Shown: positions 30,018-40,613, counted from the stretch's first letter. The stretch: 51,541 nt of DNA from Corynebacterium sp. (GCF_030538285.1 NZ_JAUNUG010000021.1:1-51541); one strand, 5' to 3'. The notes: generated by a model not told the origin, from the sequence alone. Numbers and translations: made by a program.

Positions 30018-31049
30018 ATGCGACTTGCCACCCTGACCTCCGGCGGCGACTGCCCCGGCCTCAACGCCGTCATCCGCGGCATCGTCCGTACCGCCAGCTC
30101 CGAATTCGGCTCCACCGTCGTCGGCTACGAGGATGGTTGGCAGGGCCTCCTGGAGGATCGCCGCGTCGATCTCTACGACGATGAGCACATTGACCGCATC
30201 CTCCTGCGCGGCGGCACCATCCTGGGCACCGGTCGCCTGCACCCGGACAAGTTCAAGGCCGGCCTGGAGCAGATCAAGGAGAACCTCGCCGACGCTGGCA
30301 TCGACGCGCTGATCCCCATCGGCGGCGAAGGCACCCTCAAGGGCGCGAAATGGCTCTCGGACAACGGTATCCCGGTCGTCGGCGTGCCCAAGACCATTGA
30401 CAATGACGTCAACGGCACCGACTACACCTTCGGCTTCGACACCGCCGTGGCCGTCGCCACCGACGCCGTTGACCGCCTGCACACCACGGCCGAGTCCCAC
30501 AACCGCATCCTCATCGTCGAGGTCATGGGCCGCCACGTCGGCTGGATCGCCCTGCACGCCGGTATGGCCGGCGGCGCCCACTACACCGTGATCCCGGAGG
30601 TGCCCTTCGACATCTCCGAGATCTGCAAGAAGATGGAACGCCGCTTCCAGATGGGCGAGAAGTACGGCATCATCGTCGTCGCCGAGGGCGCTGCCCCCAA
30701 GGAAGGCACGATGGAGCTCAAGTCCGGCGGCGTCGACCAATTCGGCCACGAGGTCTTCACCGGCATCGGCCAGCAGATCGCCGATGAGATCCATTCCCGC
30801 CTGGGCCACGACGTCCGCACCACGGTCCTCGGTCACATCCAGCGCGGTGGCACCCCGACCGCCTTCGACCGCGTCCTGGCCACCCGTTATGGTGTGCGCG
30901 CCACCCGTGCCGCGCACCGCGGTGACTTCGGCACCTGTGTGGCTCTCAAGGGCGAGCGCATCGAGAACATCCCGCTGCAGGAGGCCGTCGGCCAGCTCAA
31001 GACCGTCCCCATGGACCGCTGGGTCACCGCCCAGGCGATGTTCGGCTAA
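30018..31049 (+). CDS. pfkA: ATP-dependent 6-phosphofructokinase
   Basis: Phosphorylates fructose-6-phosphate in glycolysis. It has 343 residues. [16 protein letters not shown] begins the protein; [11 protein letters not shown] carries Gly at the position where pyrophosphate-dependent enzymes have Asp, supporting ATP use. [12 protein letters not shown] holds the catalytic Asp, and [11 protein letters not shown] is typical of actinobacterial PfkA. TAAGGT (30005-30010) is 7 nt before ATG 30018, so the mRNA is probably leaderless. Confidence 0.95.
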   Translation: MRLATLTSGGDCPGLNAVIRGIVRTASSEFGSTVVGYEDGWQGLLEDRRVDLYDDEHIDRILLRGGTILGTGRLHPDKFKAGLEQIKENLADAGIDALIPIGGEGTLKGAKWLSDNGIPVVGVPKTIDNDVNGTDYTFGFDTAVAVATDAVDRLHTTAESHNRILIVEVMGRHVGWIALHAGMAGGAHYTVIPEVPFDISEICKKMERRFQMGEKYGIIVVAEGAAPKEGTMELKSGGVDQFGHEVFTGIGQQIADEIHSRLGHDVRTTVLGHIQRGGTPTAFDRVLATRYGVRATRAAHRGDFGTCVALKGERIENIPLQEAVGQLKTVPMDRWVTAQAMFG

Positions 31050-31054
31050 GAGCA

Positions 31055-32008
31055 GTGACCTCCCTGGCTGGTGACATCGTCCTCTACGACTCCGAGGACG
31101 GCGCACCGGCTTTGTCCGTCCGCCTGACGGATGACACGGTGTGGCTGACGCAGGCGCAGCTGGCGGAGCTTTTTCAGACGTCGCGGACCAACATCGTTGA
31201 ACATATCGGCAACGTGTACGCGGACGGTGAACTGGAGAAGTCCGCAACCTGTCGGGATTTTCGACAGGTTCGAATCGAGGGAAAACGACAGGTCAACCGC
31301 GCGATCCCGCATTACAACCTCGATGTCATCATTTCCGTGGGATACAGAATCAAGTCCCAGGTAGCTACACGATTCCGGATTTGGGCTACCGATCGACTCC
31401 GGGAATACCTCGTGCAGGGATACTCCATCAATCGGCAGCGTCTGGATGAACTGGGCGCGGTAGTCCGAATCCTCGGGCGTGCGGATGATGAAGCGGTGGC
31501 GGGAATCGCCGATGTGATCGGTCACTACCTGCCTGGTCTCCACCTGCTGCGTGACTTCGACGAAGGAGAGATCGTATCGGCCCCGGCCGCTCTGCCGGAA
31601 TGGACCCTGACCGTGGATGAAGCGCGATCAGTCATTGCGGAGGTAGCGGCCAGCTTTCCCATGGACAGTCTCTTCGGTAATGAGCCGGGGGAAGGCCTGG
31701 AAGGGATCACCCGAGGGATCTATCAGACTTTCGGTGGGGATGACCTGTATCCGACGGTCGAGGAAAAGGCGGCGAACCTGCTCTACCTCGTCGTCAAGAA
31801 CCATCCGCTGTCCGACGGCAACAAACGCAGTGCTGCCGCGTTGTTCGTCACTTTTCTGGCCAGGAACGGGGCACTTTTCGACGAGCACGGGAGGCCCCGC
31901 TTGTCCAACAATGCTCTCGCGACCATTACTCTCATGACCGCGATGAGCGAGCCCGCGGAAAAGGATCTTATCGTGGCGCTCCTGATCCGCATGCTCACCG
32001 ACGATTGA
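31055..32008 (+). CDS. RhuM-Fic/DOC two-domain protein
   Basis: 317 residues. The N-terminal half (WLTQAQLAELFQTSRTNIVEHI..., RQVNRAIPHYNLDVIISVGYRI) is the RhuM domain known from pathogenicity islands. The C-terminal half is a Fic/DOC fold with active-site motif HPLSDGNKRSA (250-260), where Leu replaces the usual Phe and Lys follows Asn as in Doc-type enzymes. Such enzymes transfer AMP or phosphate to proteins. It sits between pfkA and mug with visibly lower G+C codon use and contains no 13-mer copy, which suggests acquisition. GTG 31055 starts 6 nt after pfkA. Confidence 0.85.
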   Translation: MTSLAGDIVLYDSEDGAPALSVRLTDDTVWLTQAQLAELFQTSRTNIVEHIGNVYADGELEKSATCRDFRQVRIEGKRQVNRAIPHYNLDVIISVGYRIKSQVATRFRIWATDRLREYLVQGYSINRQRLDELGAVVRILGRADDEAVAGIADVIGHYLPGLHLLRDFDEGEIVSAPAALPEWTLTVDEARSVIAEVAASFPMDSLFGNEPGEGLEGITRGIYQTFGGDDLYPTVEEKAANLLYLVVKNHPLSDGNKRSAAALFVTFLARNGALFDEHGRPRLSNNALATITLMTAMSEPAEKDLIVALLIRMLTDD

Positions 32009-32009
32009 C

Positions 32010-32525
32010 ATGCGTGACCTCAACCTCGAGCACTGCCGACTCCTCGTGGTCGGCATCAACCCGGGACTGGTCTCCGAAGCAGTCGACGCGCCTTTCGCCC
32101 GCCCGGGGAACCGTTTCTGGCCGGCGCTCCACGCCGCAGGCATCACCGATTCGCTTATCGACGCCCGCTCCGGCCTCACCCCCGCTCACCTGGCGGAACT
32201 GCGCCGGGTTGGCCTGGGTTTCACCAATCTCGTGCCCCGGGCTACGGCCGTTGCCTCCAAGTTGAGCCGTGAAGAGTACGAGGAGGGCGGCCGGGTACTG
32301 GAGGAGAAGGTCGCCCGCCACGGACCGCAGATTGTCATGGTCGCCGGGATCGGTGCCTACCGGCTGGCTTATCGACGCCCGCGTGCCCGCGTCGGCCTCC
32401 AGCCCACGTCGATCGGCGGTGCTGAAACCTGGGTCGTGCCCAACCCCTCCGGCCTCAACGCCCACGAGACCGTTCATTCCCTGGCGCGCGCCTACCGCGA
32501 GGTGTGGGAGCACCTCTATAGGTAG
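32010..32525 (+). CDS. mug: G/U mismatch-specific DNA glycosylase (Mug/TDG family)
   Basis: 171 residues. Active-site motif VVGINPGLVSEAVDAPFARPGNRFW and the intercalation-loop motif NPSGLN identify the Mug branch of uracil-DNA glycosylases, which removes U or ethenocytosine opposite G. ATG 32010 follows the RhuM-Fic stop by one nucleotide. It converges on prpF with a 10-bp overlap. Two exact 13-mer copies, 214 bp apart, lie inside it in different reading frames. Confidence 0.92.
   Translation: MRDLNLEHCRLLVVGINPGLVSEAVDAPFARPGNRFWPALHAAGITDSLIDARSGLTPAHLAELRRVGLGFTNLVPRATAVASKLSREEYEEGGRVLEEKVARHGPQIVMVAGIGAYRLAYRRPRARVGLQPTSIGGAETWVVPNPSGLNAHETVHSLARAYREVWEHLYR
32153..32165 (+). repeat. 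Interspersed 13-mer, copy 9 (N=A)
   Basis: In mug; reads Leu-Ile-Asp-Ala. Confidence 0.75.
32367..32379 (+). repeat. Interspersed 13-mer, copy 10 (N=A)
   Basis: Second copy in mug, in another frame; reads Ala-Tyr-Arg-Arg with a CGA codon. Confidence 0.75.
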
Positions 32526-33466
32526 GCTTGCCCGCTCATCAAGATCCGGGCGGTGCGGGGCAGTGCCACCCATTCGAGCTCCTCGCCTTCAGCTCGCGCG
32601 GAGACCTCGACGTCGCCCTTGAAGTGCTGCAAAGTCAGTGCTTCCCGAGGTCCCGGAAGTACATCCTCGATGACGGTGTCGCCGAGTGCCACCGCGGCCG
32701 CCAGCGCGAGGATGCCGGTGCCGGGCAGGGCGTGGTGGATGCGGCCGACGCTCGTCATGACGACGCGGAGATCTGTACCCGGGGCGACCATGGCCACCCG
32801 GGGAATGGCTTTCGAGGGTTCGAGTCCCATGGCTTGAGCAGCGGCCACGCGGAGTCTTTCCAACCGCTCGAGTAGCGCAGCGTCGGCGTTGAGGGCGGCC
32901 ATCCCCAGGGCAGGATCCACGCCGACATCTGCGGCGCGGGTGATGACGATGGGGTTGGCGACGTCGATAAGCGACACCTCCACCCCATCCACCTGGCAGC
33001 GGCGGCCGGCGGGGAAGATGGAACCGCATTTCTCGCCGCCGGGGTTAAGAAAACGCATGTCGACGCGGTCGTCGTCAAGTACGAGCTCGAACTTAGCCTG
33101 CGAGTTGAGGTTCCACACGGTGGCGCGAGTGGCGCTGATAAGTCCGGTGTGGCGAGCATAATGCAGGACCGCGGAGGAGATGTTGCCGCAGTTACCCGAC
33201 CAGTCGACGCTCCTTTCGGTGGGGGAGACCTGCGCGAAAAGCGTCTCCAGGTCGGCGCGTTGCGAGGTGCCGACGAACATCACCTTCGAATTCGAGCTCA
33301 CGCCACCGCCCAGACCATCGACAGCCTGCGGATCCGGCGAACCGATCAACCGCAGGCACAACTCATCGCGCTCGGCCTGGGTGGCAGGCAGCGCGGACAT
33401 CGGCAGGAAGCAGGCTCGCGAGGTGCCACCACGGGCAATGGTGAGGGGCAGTGATTCCGGGAACAT
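32516..33466 (-). CDS. PrpF-family isomerase (methylaconitate isomerase-like)
   Basis: 316 residues, shorter than the usual 370-400 of PrpF. RGGTSRACFL at the N-terminus, SGNCGNIS (catalytic Cys region) and NPGGEKCGSIFPAGR (second Cys) are family motifs. PrpF enzymes isomerise small dicarboxylic/tricarboxylic acids, for example 2-methylaconitate in propionate breakdown. No other methylcitrate gene is nearby, so the substrate is open. Its start region is divergent from the BASS transporter, 23 bp apart. Confidence 0.82.
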   Translation of the reverse strand: MFPESLPLTIARGGTSRACFLPMSALPATQAERDELCLRLIGSPDPQAVDGLGGGVSSNSKVMFVGTSQRADLETLFAQVSPTERSVDWSGNCGNISSAVLHYARHTGLISATRATVWNLNSQAKFELVLDDDRVDMRFLNPGGEKCGSIFPAGRRCQVDGVEVSLIDVANPIVITRAADVGVDPALGMAALNADAALLERLERLRVAAAQAMGLEPSKAIPRVAMVAPGTDLRVVMTSVGRIHHALPGTGILALAAAVALGDTVIEDVLPGPREALTLQHFKGDVEVSARAEGEELEWVALPRTARILMSGQAYL

Positions 33467-33489
33467 GACCTGAGCATAAGGTGCCGGGC

Positions 33490-34464
33490 ATGGAGAAAAC
33501 CACGAACCAGACCCAGGACCGTGCGGCCTACATCGCCGCGCTGGGATTCCCCGTGCTCGTCGTCATCGGCGGAATCATCGGATTCTTCGCCGCCGACGCG
33601 GTGCAGACCATCTCCGGGTGGACCAACACCTTGCTGGCGATCGTCATGTTCTGCATGGGACTGACGCTGCGCCCCGTCGACTTCGCCCTCGTCGCCCGAC
33701 GCCCGCTGCCCGTTCTGCTCGGCGTCATCGCCCAATACGTCATCATGCCGGCCATCGCGCTTGCCGTCGTGTGGATGCTGCAGCTCCCCCCGGAAATCGC
33801 CGCCGGTGTCATCCTCGTCGGCTGTGCGCCCGGCGGAACCAGCTCCAACGTCGTGTCCTACCTCGCGCGTGGCGACGTCGCCCTGTCCGTCACCATGACC
33901 TCCGTCTCCACCCTCCTCGCACCGCTGCTCACCCCATTGCTCACCCTGTGGCTGGCCGGGCAGTACATGCCTCTCGACGCCGGGTCCATGGCCTGGTCCA
34001 TCGTCCAGATCGTGCTCATCCCCGTCATCGCGGGCCTGGTTATCCGCCTGCTGATCGGTGGCCTGGCGGAGAAGATCCTGCCGGCCATGCCGTGGATCTC
34101 GGTGGCCGCTATCTCGACGATTGTCGCCATCGTCGTCTCCGGGTCCCGCGACAACATCGTCTCCGCCGGCCTCATCGTGCTGGCCGCCGTCATCCTGCAC
34201 AACGGCATCGGCTACCTGCTGGGCTACCTGGCGGGCAAGGTCACCCGCCAGCCCGAGGCTGCCTCCCGCACCATGGCGATCGAGGTCGGAATGCAGAACT
34301 CGGGGCTGGCCGCCGGGCTCGCCGCACAGTACATGTCCCCGCTGGCCGCGCTCCCGGCCGCGGTGTTCTCCGTGTGGCACAACCTCTCCGGCGCGATCGT
34401 CGCGGCCCTGTGCCGCGCCGCCGACAAGCGACAGGCCCAGCGGGAGCTGCAGCCTGCCGCGTAG
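33490..34464 (+). CDS. Bile acid:sodium symporter (BASS) family protein
   Basis: 324 residues and about nine to ten helices. GCAPGGTSSNVVSYLARGD is the BASS core motif, and EVGMQNSGLAAGLA the second half-repeat motif. Bacterial members carry organic acids, pantoate or similar; divergence from the PrpF-type isomerase hints at an organic acid substrate (inference). TAAGGT (33477-33482) ends 7 nt before ATG 33490, favouring it over GTG 33481. Confidence 0.88.
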   Translation: MEKTTNQTQDRAAYIAALGFPVLVVIGGIIGFFAADAVQTISGWTNTLLAIVMFCMGLTLRPVDFALVARRPLPVLLGVIAQYVIMPAIALAVVWMLQLPPEIAAGVILVGCAPGGTSSNVVSYLARGDVALSVTMTSVSTLLAPLLTPLLTLWLAGQYMPLDAGSMAWSIVQIVLIPVIAGLVIRLLIGGLAEKILPAMPWISVAAISTIVAIVVSGSRDNIVSAGLIVLAAVILHNGIGYLLGYLAGKVTRQPEAASRTMAIEVGMQNSGLAAGLAAQYMSPLAALPAAVFSVWHNLSGAIVAALCRAADKRQAQRELQPAA

Positions 34465-34524
34465 AAACACGACCCGAGCACCCGATGAGCACGGACCCTG
34501 ACAGGAAGGGCTAAAATCCGGACC

Positions 34525-36030
34525 ATGACTGCCGCGATTCACGACCTGATGGACTTCGACGAGGTCCTGGAGAAATTCGACCCCGTGATGGGCCTCGAGG
34601 TCCACGTCGAGCTGGCCACGGAGACCAAAATGTTCTCCACCAGCTCCGCCCACTTCGGTGCCGAGCCGAACTCCAACGTCGACCCCGTCTCCCTCGGCCT
34701 GCCCGGCGCCCTCCCGGTGGTCAACGCCAAGGGTGTCGAGTGGGCCATCAAGATCGGCCTGGCGCTCAACTGCCAGATCGCCGAGTCCTCCCGATTCGCG
34801 CGCAAGAACTACTTCTACCCGGACCAGCCGAAGGGCTACCAGATCTCGCAGTACGACGAGCCGATCGCCTACGACGGCTGGCTCGATGTCGTGCTCGACG
34901 ACGGCACGCAGTGGCGCGTCGAGATCGAGCGCGCCCACATGGAGGAAGACACCGGCAAGCTCACCCACATCGGCGGCGTCGCCGGCCGTATCCACGGCGC
35001 CACCGCCTCGCTGGTGGACTGCAACCGCGCGGGCGTGCCGCTCATCGAGATCGTCACCAAGCCGATCGAGGGCGCCGGCGAGCGTGCCCCGGAGATCGCC
35101 CGCGCCTACGTCACCGCCCTGCGCGAGCTGGTCAAGGCCATCGGCGTCTCCGATGCCCGCATGGACCAGGGTTCCATGCGCGTCGACTCCAATCTCTCCC
35201 TGCGCCCGATCGGCCAGCAGGAGTTCGGCACCCGCACCGAGACGAAGAACATCAACTCGCTCAAGTCCGTCGAGCAGGCCGTGCGCTACGAGATGATGCG
35301 CCAGGCCGCCGCCCTTGAAAACGGCGAGGAGATCATCCAGGAGACCCGCCACTACCAGGAGCTCGACGGCTCCACCCGCAAGGGCCGCCGTAAGGAGTCC
35401 GCCGAGGACTACCGCTACTTCAACGACCCGGACCTGCCGCCGGTGCTCGCGCCGAAGGAGTGGGTCGAGGAGATCCGCGCCACCCTGCCCGAGCTGCCGT
35501 GGGTGCGCCGCGCTCGTCTGCAGGAGGAGTGGGGCATCTCCGACGCCGAGATGCGCGACCTGGTCAACGCCGGTGCGCTTGAGCCGATCCTGGCCACCGT
35601 TGAGGAAGGCACCACCGCCGATGAGGCGCGTGCCTGGTGGGTCAACTACCTCTCCGCCGCGGCCCGCGAGCGAGACGTCGAACTCGAGGCCCTGGCCATC
35701 ACCCCGGCGCAGGTCGCCGAGGTCGTCAGCCTGGTCAAGGAGGGCAAGCTCACCACCAAGCTGGCCCGTCAGGCCGTCGACGGCGTGCTCGCCGGTGAGG
35801 GCACCGTCTCCGAGGTCGTCGCCGCGCGTGGCCTGGAGGTCGTGCGTGATGACGGCGCCATCGAAGCCGCCGTCGACGAGGCCCTGGCCGCGAACCCGGA
35901 CATCGTCGAGAAGTACCGGGCCGGCAACACCAAGGTCACCGGCGCCATCGTGGGTGCGGTCATGAAGGCCACCCGCGGCAAGGCCGATCCGGCGCAGGTG
36001 AACAAGCTCATCGCGGAGAAGCTCAAGTAG
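34525..36030 (+). CDS. gatB: Asp/Glu-tRNA amidotransferase subunit GatB
   Basis: 501 residues. The tRNA-binding kinase-like subunit of the amidotransferase. [17 protein letters not shown], then [18 protein letters not shown], and the C-terminal YqeY/GatB domain with [12 protein letters not shown] are full-length hallmarks. TAAAAT (34512-34517) is 7 nt before ATG 34525, so it is probably leaderless and transcribed apart from gatCA. A strong hairpin terminator follows at 36051. The stop codon is immediately followed by a 13-mer copy. Confidence 0.96.
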   Translation: MTAAIHDLMDFDEVLEKFDPVMGLEVHVELATETKMFSTSSAHFGAEPNSNVDPVSLGLPGALPVVNAKGVEWAIKIGLALNCQIAESSRFARKNYFYPDQPKGYQISQYDEPIAYDGWLDVVLDDGTQWRVEIERAHMEEDTGKLTHIGGVAGRIHGATASLVDCNRAGVPLIEIVTKPIEGAGERAPEIARAYVTALRELVKAIGVSDARMDQGSMRVDSNLSLRPIGQQEFGTRTETKNINSLKSVEQAVRYEMMRQAAALENGEEIIQETRHYQELDGSTRKGRRKESAEDYRYFNDPDLPPVLAPKEWVEEIRATLPELPWVRRARLQEEWGISDAEMRDLVNAGALEPILATVEEGTTADEARAWWVNYLSAAARERDVELEALAITPAQVAEVVSLVKEGKLTTKLARQAVDGVLAGEGTVSEVVAARGLEVVRDDGAIEAAVDEALAANPDIVEKYRAGNTKVTGAIVGAVMKATRGKADPAQVNKLIAEKLK

Positions 36031-36042
36031 CTTTTCGACGCC
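36030..36042 (+). repeat. Interspersed 13-mer, copy 11 (N=T), non-coding
   Basis: Begins at the last base of the gatB stop codon and runs into the intergenic region, so no protein constraint explains it. Confidence 0.75.
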
Positions 36043-36050
36043 GCGTCAGG

Positions 36051-36090
36051 GGGCGCGCAGACCAGGTGGTCTGCGTGCCCTCTATACTTT
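36051..36090 (+). terminator. Hairpin terminator after gatB
   Basis: Stem of 13-14 bp: GGGCGCGCAGACCA (36051-36064) pairs with TGGTCTGCGTGCCC (36067-36080) across a two-base centre. TCTATACTTT follows. It separates gatB from the restriction-modification cassette. Confidence 0.75.
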
Positions 36091-36181
36091 GCACCACATC
36101 CATGCGTACATTTGTTCTAGCGGATGTCCGGGGTGTGAGCTATCCTTTGCGTGATATCAAAACCAGTGAAGGGAGGAGAAC

Positions 36182-37813
36182 GTGACGACGTCAGTTCTAC
36201 GGGGGAGCGACACCTTCGGTGCCAGGAAGAAGAGGGGCGCTTTTTTTACTCCGGCGCCGATTGCGGACCTGCTGGTGAATGAATGCTGGGCGTCAGATTC
36301 CCGCCGTATCCTGGAACCCTCCTGCGGAGAAGCCGCGTTCCTGCTCAGCGCCGGCGAGAAAAGCGCCGGGGAAGGCAGGTTGGTCGAGCTGCACGGTGTG
36401 GAACTCCACGAAGAGTCCGCTGCGCATGCCCGTGCGTTGTTGAAAGCCAAGGGGCACCAGGCGAGAATCCGCGTCGATGACTTCTTTGATGTGCCCGGAT
36501 CCGCAGATTTTGACCTCGTCATCGGTAATCCGCCGTACATCCGATTCCACGACCATTCCGGAGAAAGCCGTCACAAGGCCCGGGAGGCAGCAGCGGCAGG
36601 TGGGGTAGAAATCAACGAACTCGCATCGTCATGGGCGGCATTCGTGGTCCATTCGACAACTTTCCTCACTACGGGCGGAACGCTGGGAATGGTTCTACCG
36701 GCGGAGCTTCTCTACACAGGGTACGCAGCCCCTATCAGGGCACTCCTGCTCCGCGAGTTTGCGGCGGTGAAGATCATCATCGTGGAGAACAATGTGTTCG
36801 CCGGGGCCCAGGAACAGGTATTGCTGGTAATCGGGGCAGGCTTCGGCACTGGTAGCGGAACAGAGTTGAAGTTCCGGACGCTTGAATCGGAGAAATGGCG
36901 GACATTTACCCCGGCATCCCCCGAAGCACGATGGACTGACATCTTTGGGCGCGCAGATACCCGCTCGATGCTTAATGGTGCTGTGGCCACCGAATCTCTG
37001 GTGCCCCTCATCACGTGGGGGAGTGTCCGCCTGGGAGCAGTGACCGGTGCGAACGCATTCTTCACTATGACACCGGCAGAAGCCCGCGAGCTTGCAGTGC
37101 TTCCGGAGGAGACAGTCGCCTTATCGCCGCCCGGGTCTGTGCATCTTCGGAATCTCGAATTCAGCAAGGCGGATTGGGTGGAACAGGGAGCACGCGGTGC
37201 CGCGACCATTTTGTTCCGCCCCAGTGAGACACCGTCGCCCGGCGCACTGCGAAAGATCGCGGAAGGCGAGGAGGCAGGAATCGACCAAAGATACAAGTGC
37301 CGCGTTCGTAAGCCCTGGTGGCAGACCCCGTTGCCGGAGGTTCCCGATCTGCTGTTGACCTATATGAATCTGGGAACCCCTCAATTGGCCACCAACTCAG
37401 CGCGGGTCAACCACATTAACTCCGTGCACGGGGTGTACATCACCCCAGAGTTGCGTGAGCTGGCCGCGCAGTTTCTTCCCCTCGCGGCACTCAACAGCGC
37501 CACCGCCACCGATGCTGAACTCAGCGGCCGCAGTTATGGCGGAGGCCTGCTCAAACTGGAGCCCGGTGAAGCCCGACGTTGGTTGTTGCCGTCGCCGGTG
37601 GTTGTGGCCTCGCTCGCCCAGGAACTATCGCAGCTGAAGGAAAAGGTGCGGGGGTGTCTGCACGGCAACGACTTGGACGGCGCGATGGATGTTGTCGATG
37701 AAGTTCTACTTCCCCGGCTGGGTTTTAGTCCGCGTGAGGCAGAGGCGCTGCGGCGCGAAAGGATCGACCTCAAGGCTAAAAGAATGCAGCGGTCGAAAGG
37801 ATCTCGAACGTGA
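36182..37813 (+). CDS. Type II N6-adenine DNA methyltransferase (TaqI/Eco57I-like)
   Basis: 543 residues. An N-terminal KKRGAFFTPAPIADLLV motif X is followed by SAM motif I ILEPSCGEAAFL (about 43-54) and catalytic NPPY (116-119), the gamma-class order, with a large C-terminal target-recognition region. It should protect host DNA from the nuclease encoded next. GGGAGGAG precedes GTG 36182. Codon use is clearly less G+C-biased than in gatB or the aldo/keto reductase on either side, and no 13-mer copy lies in it. The recognition sequence cannot be read from the protein. Confidence 0.9.
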   Translation: MTTSVLRGSDTFGARKKRGAFFTPAPIADLLVNECWASDSRRILEPSCGEAAFLLSAGEKSAGEGRLVELHGVELHEESAAHARALLKAKGHQARIRVDDFFDVPGSADFDLVIGNPPYIRFHDHSGESRHKAREAAAAGGVEINELASSWAAFVVHSTTFLTTGGTLGMVLPAELLYTGYAAPIRALLLREFAAVKIIIVENNVFAGAQEQVLLVIGAGFGTGSGTELKFRTLESEKWRTFTPASPEARWTDIFGRADTRSMLNGAVATESLVPLITWGSVRLGAVTGANAFFTMTPAEARELAVLPEETVALSPPGSVHLRNLEFSKADWVEQGARGAATILFRPSETPSPGALRKIAEGEEAGIDQRYKCRVRKPWWQTPLPEVPDLLLTYMNLGTPQLATNSARVNHINSVHGVYITPELRELAAQFLPLAALNSATATDAELSGRSYGGGLLKLEPGEARRWLLPSPVVVASLAQELSQLKEKVRGCLHGNDLDGAMDVVDEVLLPRLGFSPREAEALRRERIDLKAKRMQRSKGSRT

Positions 37814-38691
37814 GCTATGAGCTGAGTGATGTGCTGGCGTCTCTGGACAGGGAGGGGACGCCGTGGATGAGGGTCGGGAAAACTACCGAGTATCGTTCGG
37901 ATAGACAAGCTCTGCGCCGACTCCTTGAGGTGCCGGTATCCCAGCATGCCCCCTCGCAGTCGGGCCGCGCAGCCAAGGCAGTTGATGCTTGGGTGGCGAA
38001 CGAGTTCAGGCGAGCTGGATTTGATCCGGATGCCATCTGGCCGCGAGCAGAACCACCATTTGTACTACCGCTTGATGTCCGCAACCTGCTTCATAAATTG
38101 ACGTCTGGCGTGGAGAAACAGGTGGCTGCCCGCCTGTTGAATATGCCATCTGTGGCTCCCAGGGACGGGAATTTTCTGGGACGCGCCTACGTGAAGCAGG
38201 TGGATGTCTCGATGTCTCATTGGTCAACGGGGCCTGAGCTGCTGGTGTCCACGAAGATGATGACTGCTTCCTTCGGGAAGAATCTGGCCAACCGCTTCGA
38301 GGAGGCCTACGGTGATGCCGGTAATCTTCGCGCGCGGTATCCACTGGCGGCCGTGGGGTTCATCTTCGTGCTGCATGCGTCAATAACCACCACGGAGCCG
38401 GCGGCTTTCGCGAAGGCCGTCGACATGATGCGCAAGCTTCGCAATAACGGCGACGGGAACGGCTATACGGCTACCTGTCTCATCCTCGTCGACTGGGATG
38501 AATCCCAGGAGAGTCCTGTCGTGAGCTTCCCCGAGGCAGAAGATCCCGAAGTGGATCCCAGTGCGGCACATAGCGTCCCGGAAGATCTGTCCGCTGACAG
38601 ATTCTTTGAGAAGATGGTCCATCACATCCTCGACGCAGCGCCCGTTTCTTTTCATGCTGGTGCCAGAGAAAAACTGAACAGGGCTCGCTAG
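37810..38691 (+). CDS. Probable type II restriction endonuclease
   Basis: 293 residues. It overlaps the methyltransferase stop by 4 nt (GTGA), the usual tight coupling of a restriction-modification pair. The central VDVSMSHWSTGPELLVSTKMM (about 131-151), with Asp132, Glu143 and Lys149, fits a variant PD-(D/E)xK nuclease core, followed by a predicted alpha/beta region. I do not recognise a named family with certainty. Low-G+C codon use matches the methyltransferase, supporting transfer of both as one cassette. Confidence 0.72.
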   Translation: MSYELSDVLASLDREGTPWMRVGKTTEYRSDRQALRRLLEVPVSQHAPSQSGRAAKAVDAWVANEFRRAGFDPDAIWPRAEPPFVLPLDVRNLLHKLTSGVEKQVAARLLNMPSVAPRDGNFLGRAYVKQVDVSMSHWSTGPELLVSTKMMTASFGKNLANRFEEAYGDAGNLRARYPLAAVGFIFVLHASITTTEPAAFAKAVDMMRKLRNNGDGNGYTATCLILVDWDESQESPVVSFPEAEDPEVDPSAAHSVPEDLSADRFFEKMVHHILDAAPVSFHAGAREKLNRAR

Positions 38692-38736
38692 GGTTTTTCT
38701 CCTCTAGAAACGGCTAACGGGGGCACAATGGGATCC

Positions 38737-39816
<1,080 letters not shown>

Positions 39817-39857
39817 CGCGCACCCGGGCCCGCGGGCGATGGCCGGTGGTGTGTCAC

Positions 39858-40544
39858 CTACATCAGAACAAGCTTGAGGGCCAGGCCGCACATGACGATG
39901 CCGATACCGATGTTCACCCACCGCCAGACATTCGGGCGCGACAGGGGCTTGCGCAGCAGTGCGGCTCCGTAGCCGACGGTGGGGAACCACACGAGTGCCG
40001 CGATGAAGGCGCCGAGTGCGAAGAGCCAGCGGCCGTCGGTGCCGTACTGGTTGGCGATACCGCCGACCATCACAACCACATCGACGTAGGCGAGCGGGTT
40101 GAGCCAGGTCAAAGCCAGGGTGGTGCCCACGGCGGAAAGCCACGTGGGACGCTGGGTGGGGCGCCTCAGGGCGTTGCCGGTGCGGGTCTGTGTGAGCACC
40201 GCGCTGCCGCCCGAGCCATCCGGGGCCGGCCCCACGGGAGCGGTCTCGACGACGGTGATCGCTCCGGGGCGGGCGGCATCGCGGAAGTTGGTCCAGGCGA
40301 ACCACAGTAGATAGGCGGCGCCACCCCAGCGCAGAATCTCCAGCAGCAGGGGAGCGGAGTCGACGAGCACGCCAACCCCGGCCACGCCGGCGGTGATAAG
40401 GAAGATGTCGGAGATGATGCAGGTCAGCACGACGGCGGTGACGTGCTGTCGCTTGATTCCGGACTTGAGCAGGAAGATGTTCTGCGGCCCGACGGCGATG
40501 ATGAGGGAGAGTCCCAGGAACAGACCTGCAACGATGATTGACAT
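39858..40544 (-). CDS. lysE: L-lysine/L-arginine exporter LysE
   Basis: 228 residues and about six helices. The N-terminal LSLIIAVGPQNIFLLKSG is the LysE family motif, and NPLAYVDVVVMVGGIA the second-repeat motif. A polar loop of about 45 residues (95-140) splits the halves. LysE removes excess lysine and arginine from the cell. It is divergent from lysG, as in C. glutamicum, with a T-N11-A box between them. CAGAAT 6 nt before ATG 40544 suggests a leaderless mRNA. Confidence 0.95.
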   Translation of the reverse strand: MSIIVAGLFLGLSLIIAVGPQNIFLLKSGIKRQHVTAVVLTCIISDIFLITAGVAGVGVLVDSAPLLLEILRWGGAAYLLWFAWTNFRDAARPGAITVVETAPVGPAPDGSGGSAVLTQTRTGNALRRPTQRPTWLSAVGTTLALTWLNPLAYVDVVVMVGGIANQYGTDGRWLFALGAFIAALVWFPTVGYGAALLRKPLSRPNVWRWVNIGIGIVMCGLALKLVLM

Positions 40545-40580
40545 GCCCTCATTCTGCGTCCGCCGACCGATGAAGTCCAG

Positions 40581-40603
40581 TTAATCGATCTTCAGCTGAT
40601 TAA
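40581..40603. promoter_or_regulatory. LysG operator (T-N11-A box) between lysE and lysG
   Basis: TTAATC (40581-40586), 11 nt, GATTAA (40598-40603): a perfect dyad of the LysR-type form. Its right half overlaps TAAGAT (40601-40606), the probable -10 of lysG, so binding would repress lysG while allowing activation of lysE. Confidence 0.75.
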
Positions 40604-40613
40604 GATTGGCTTC

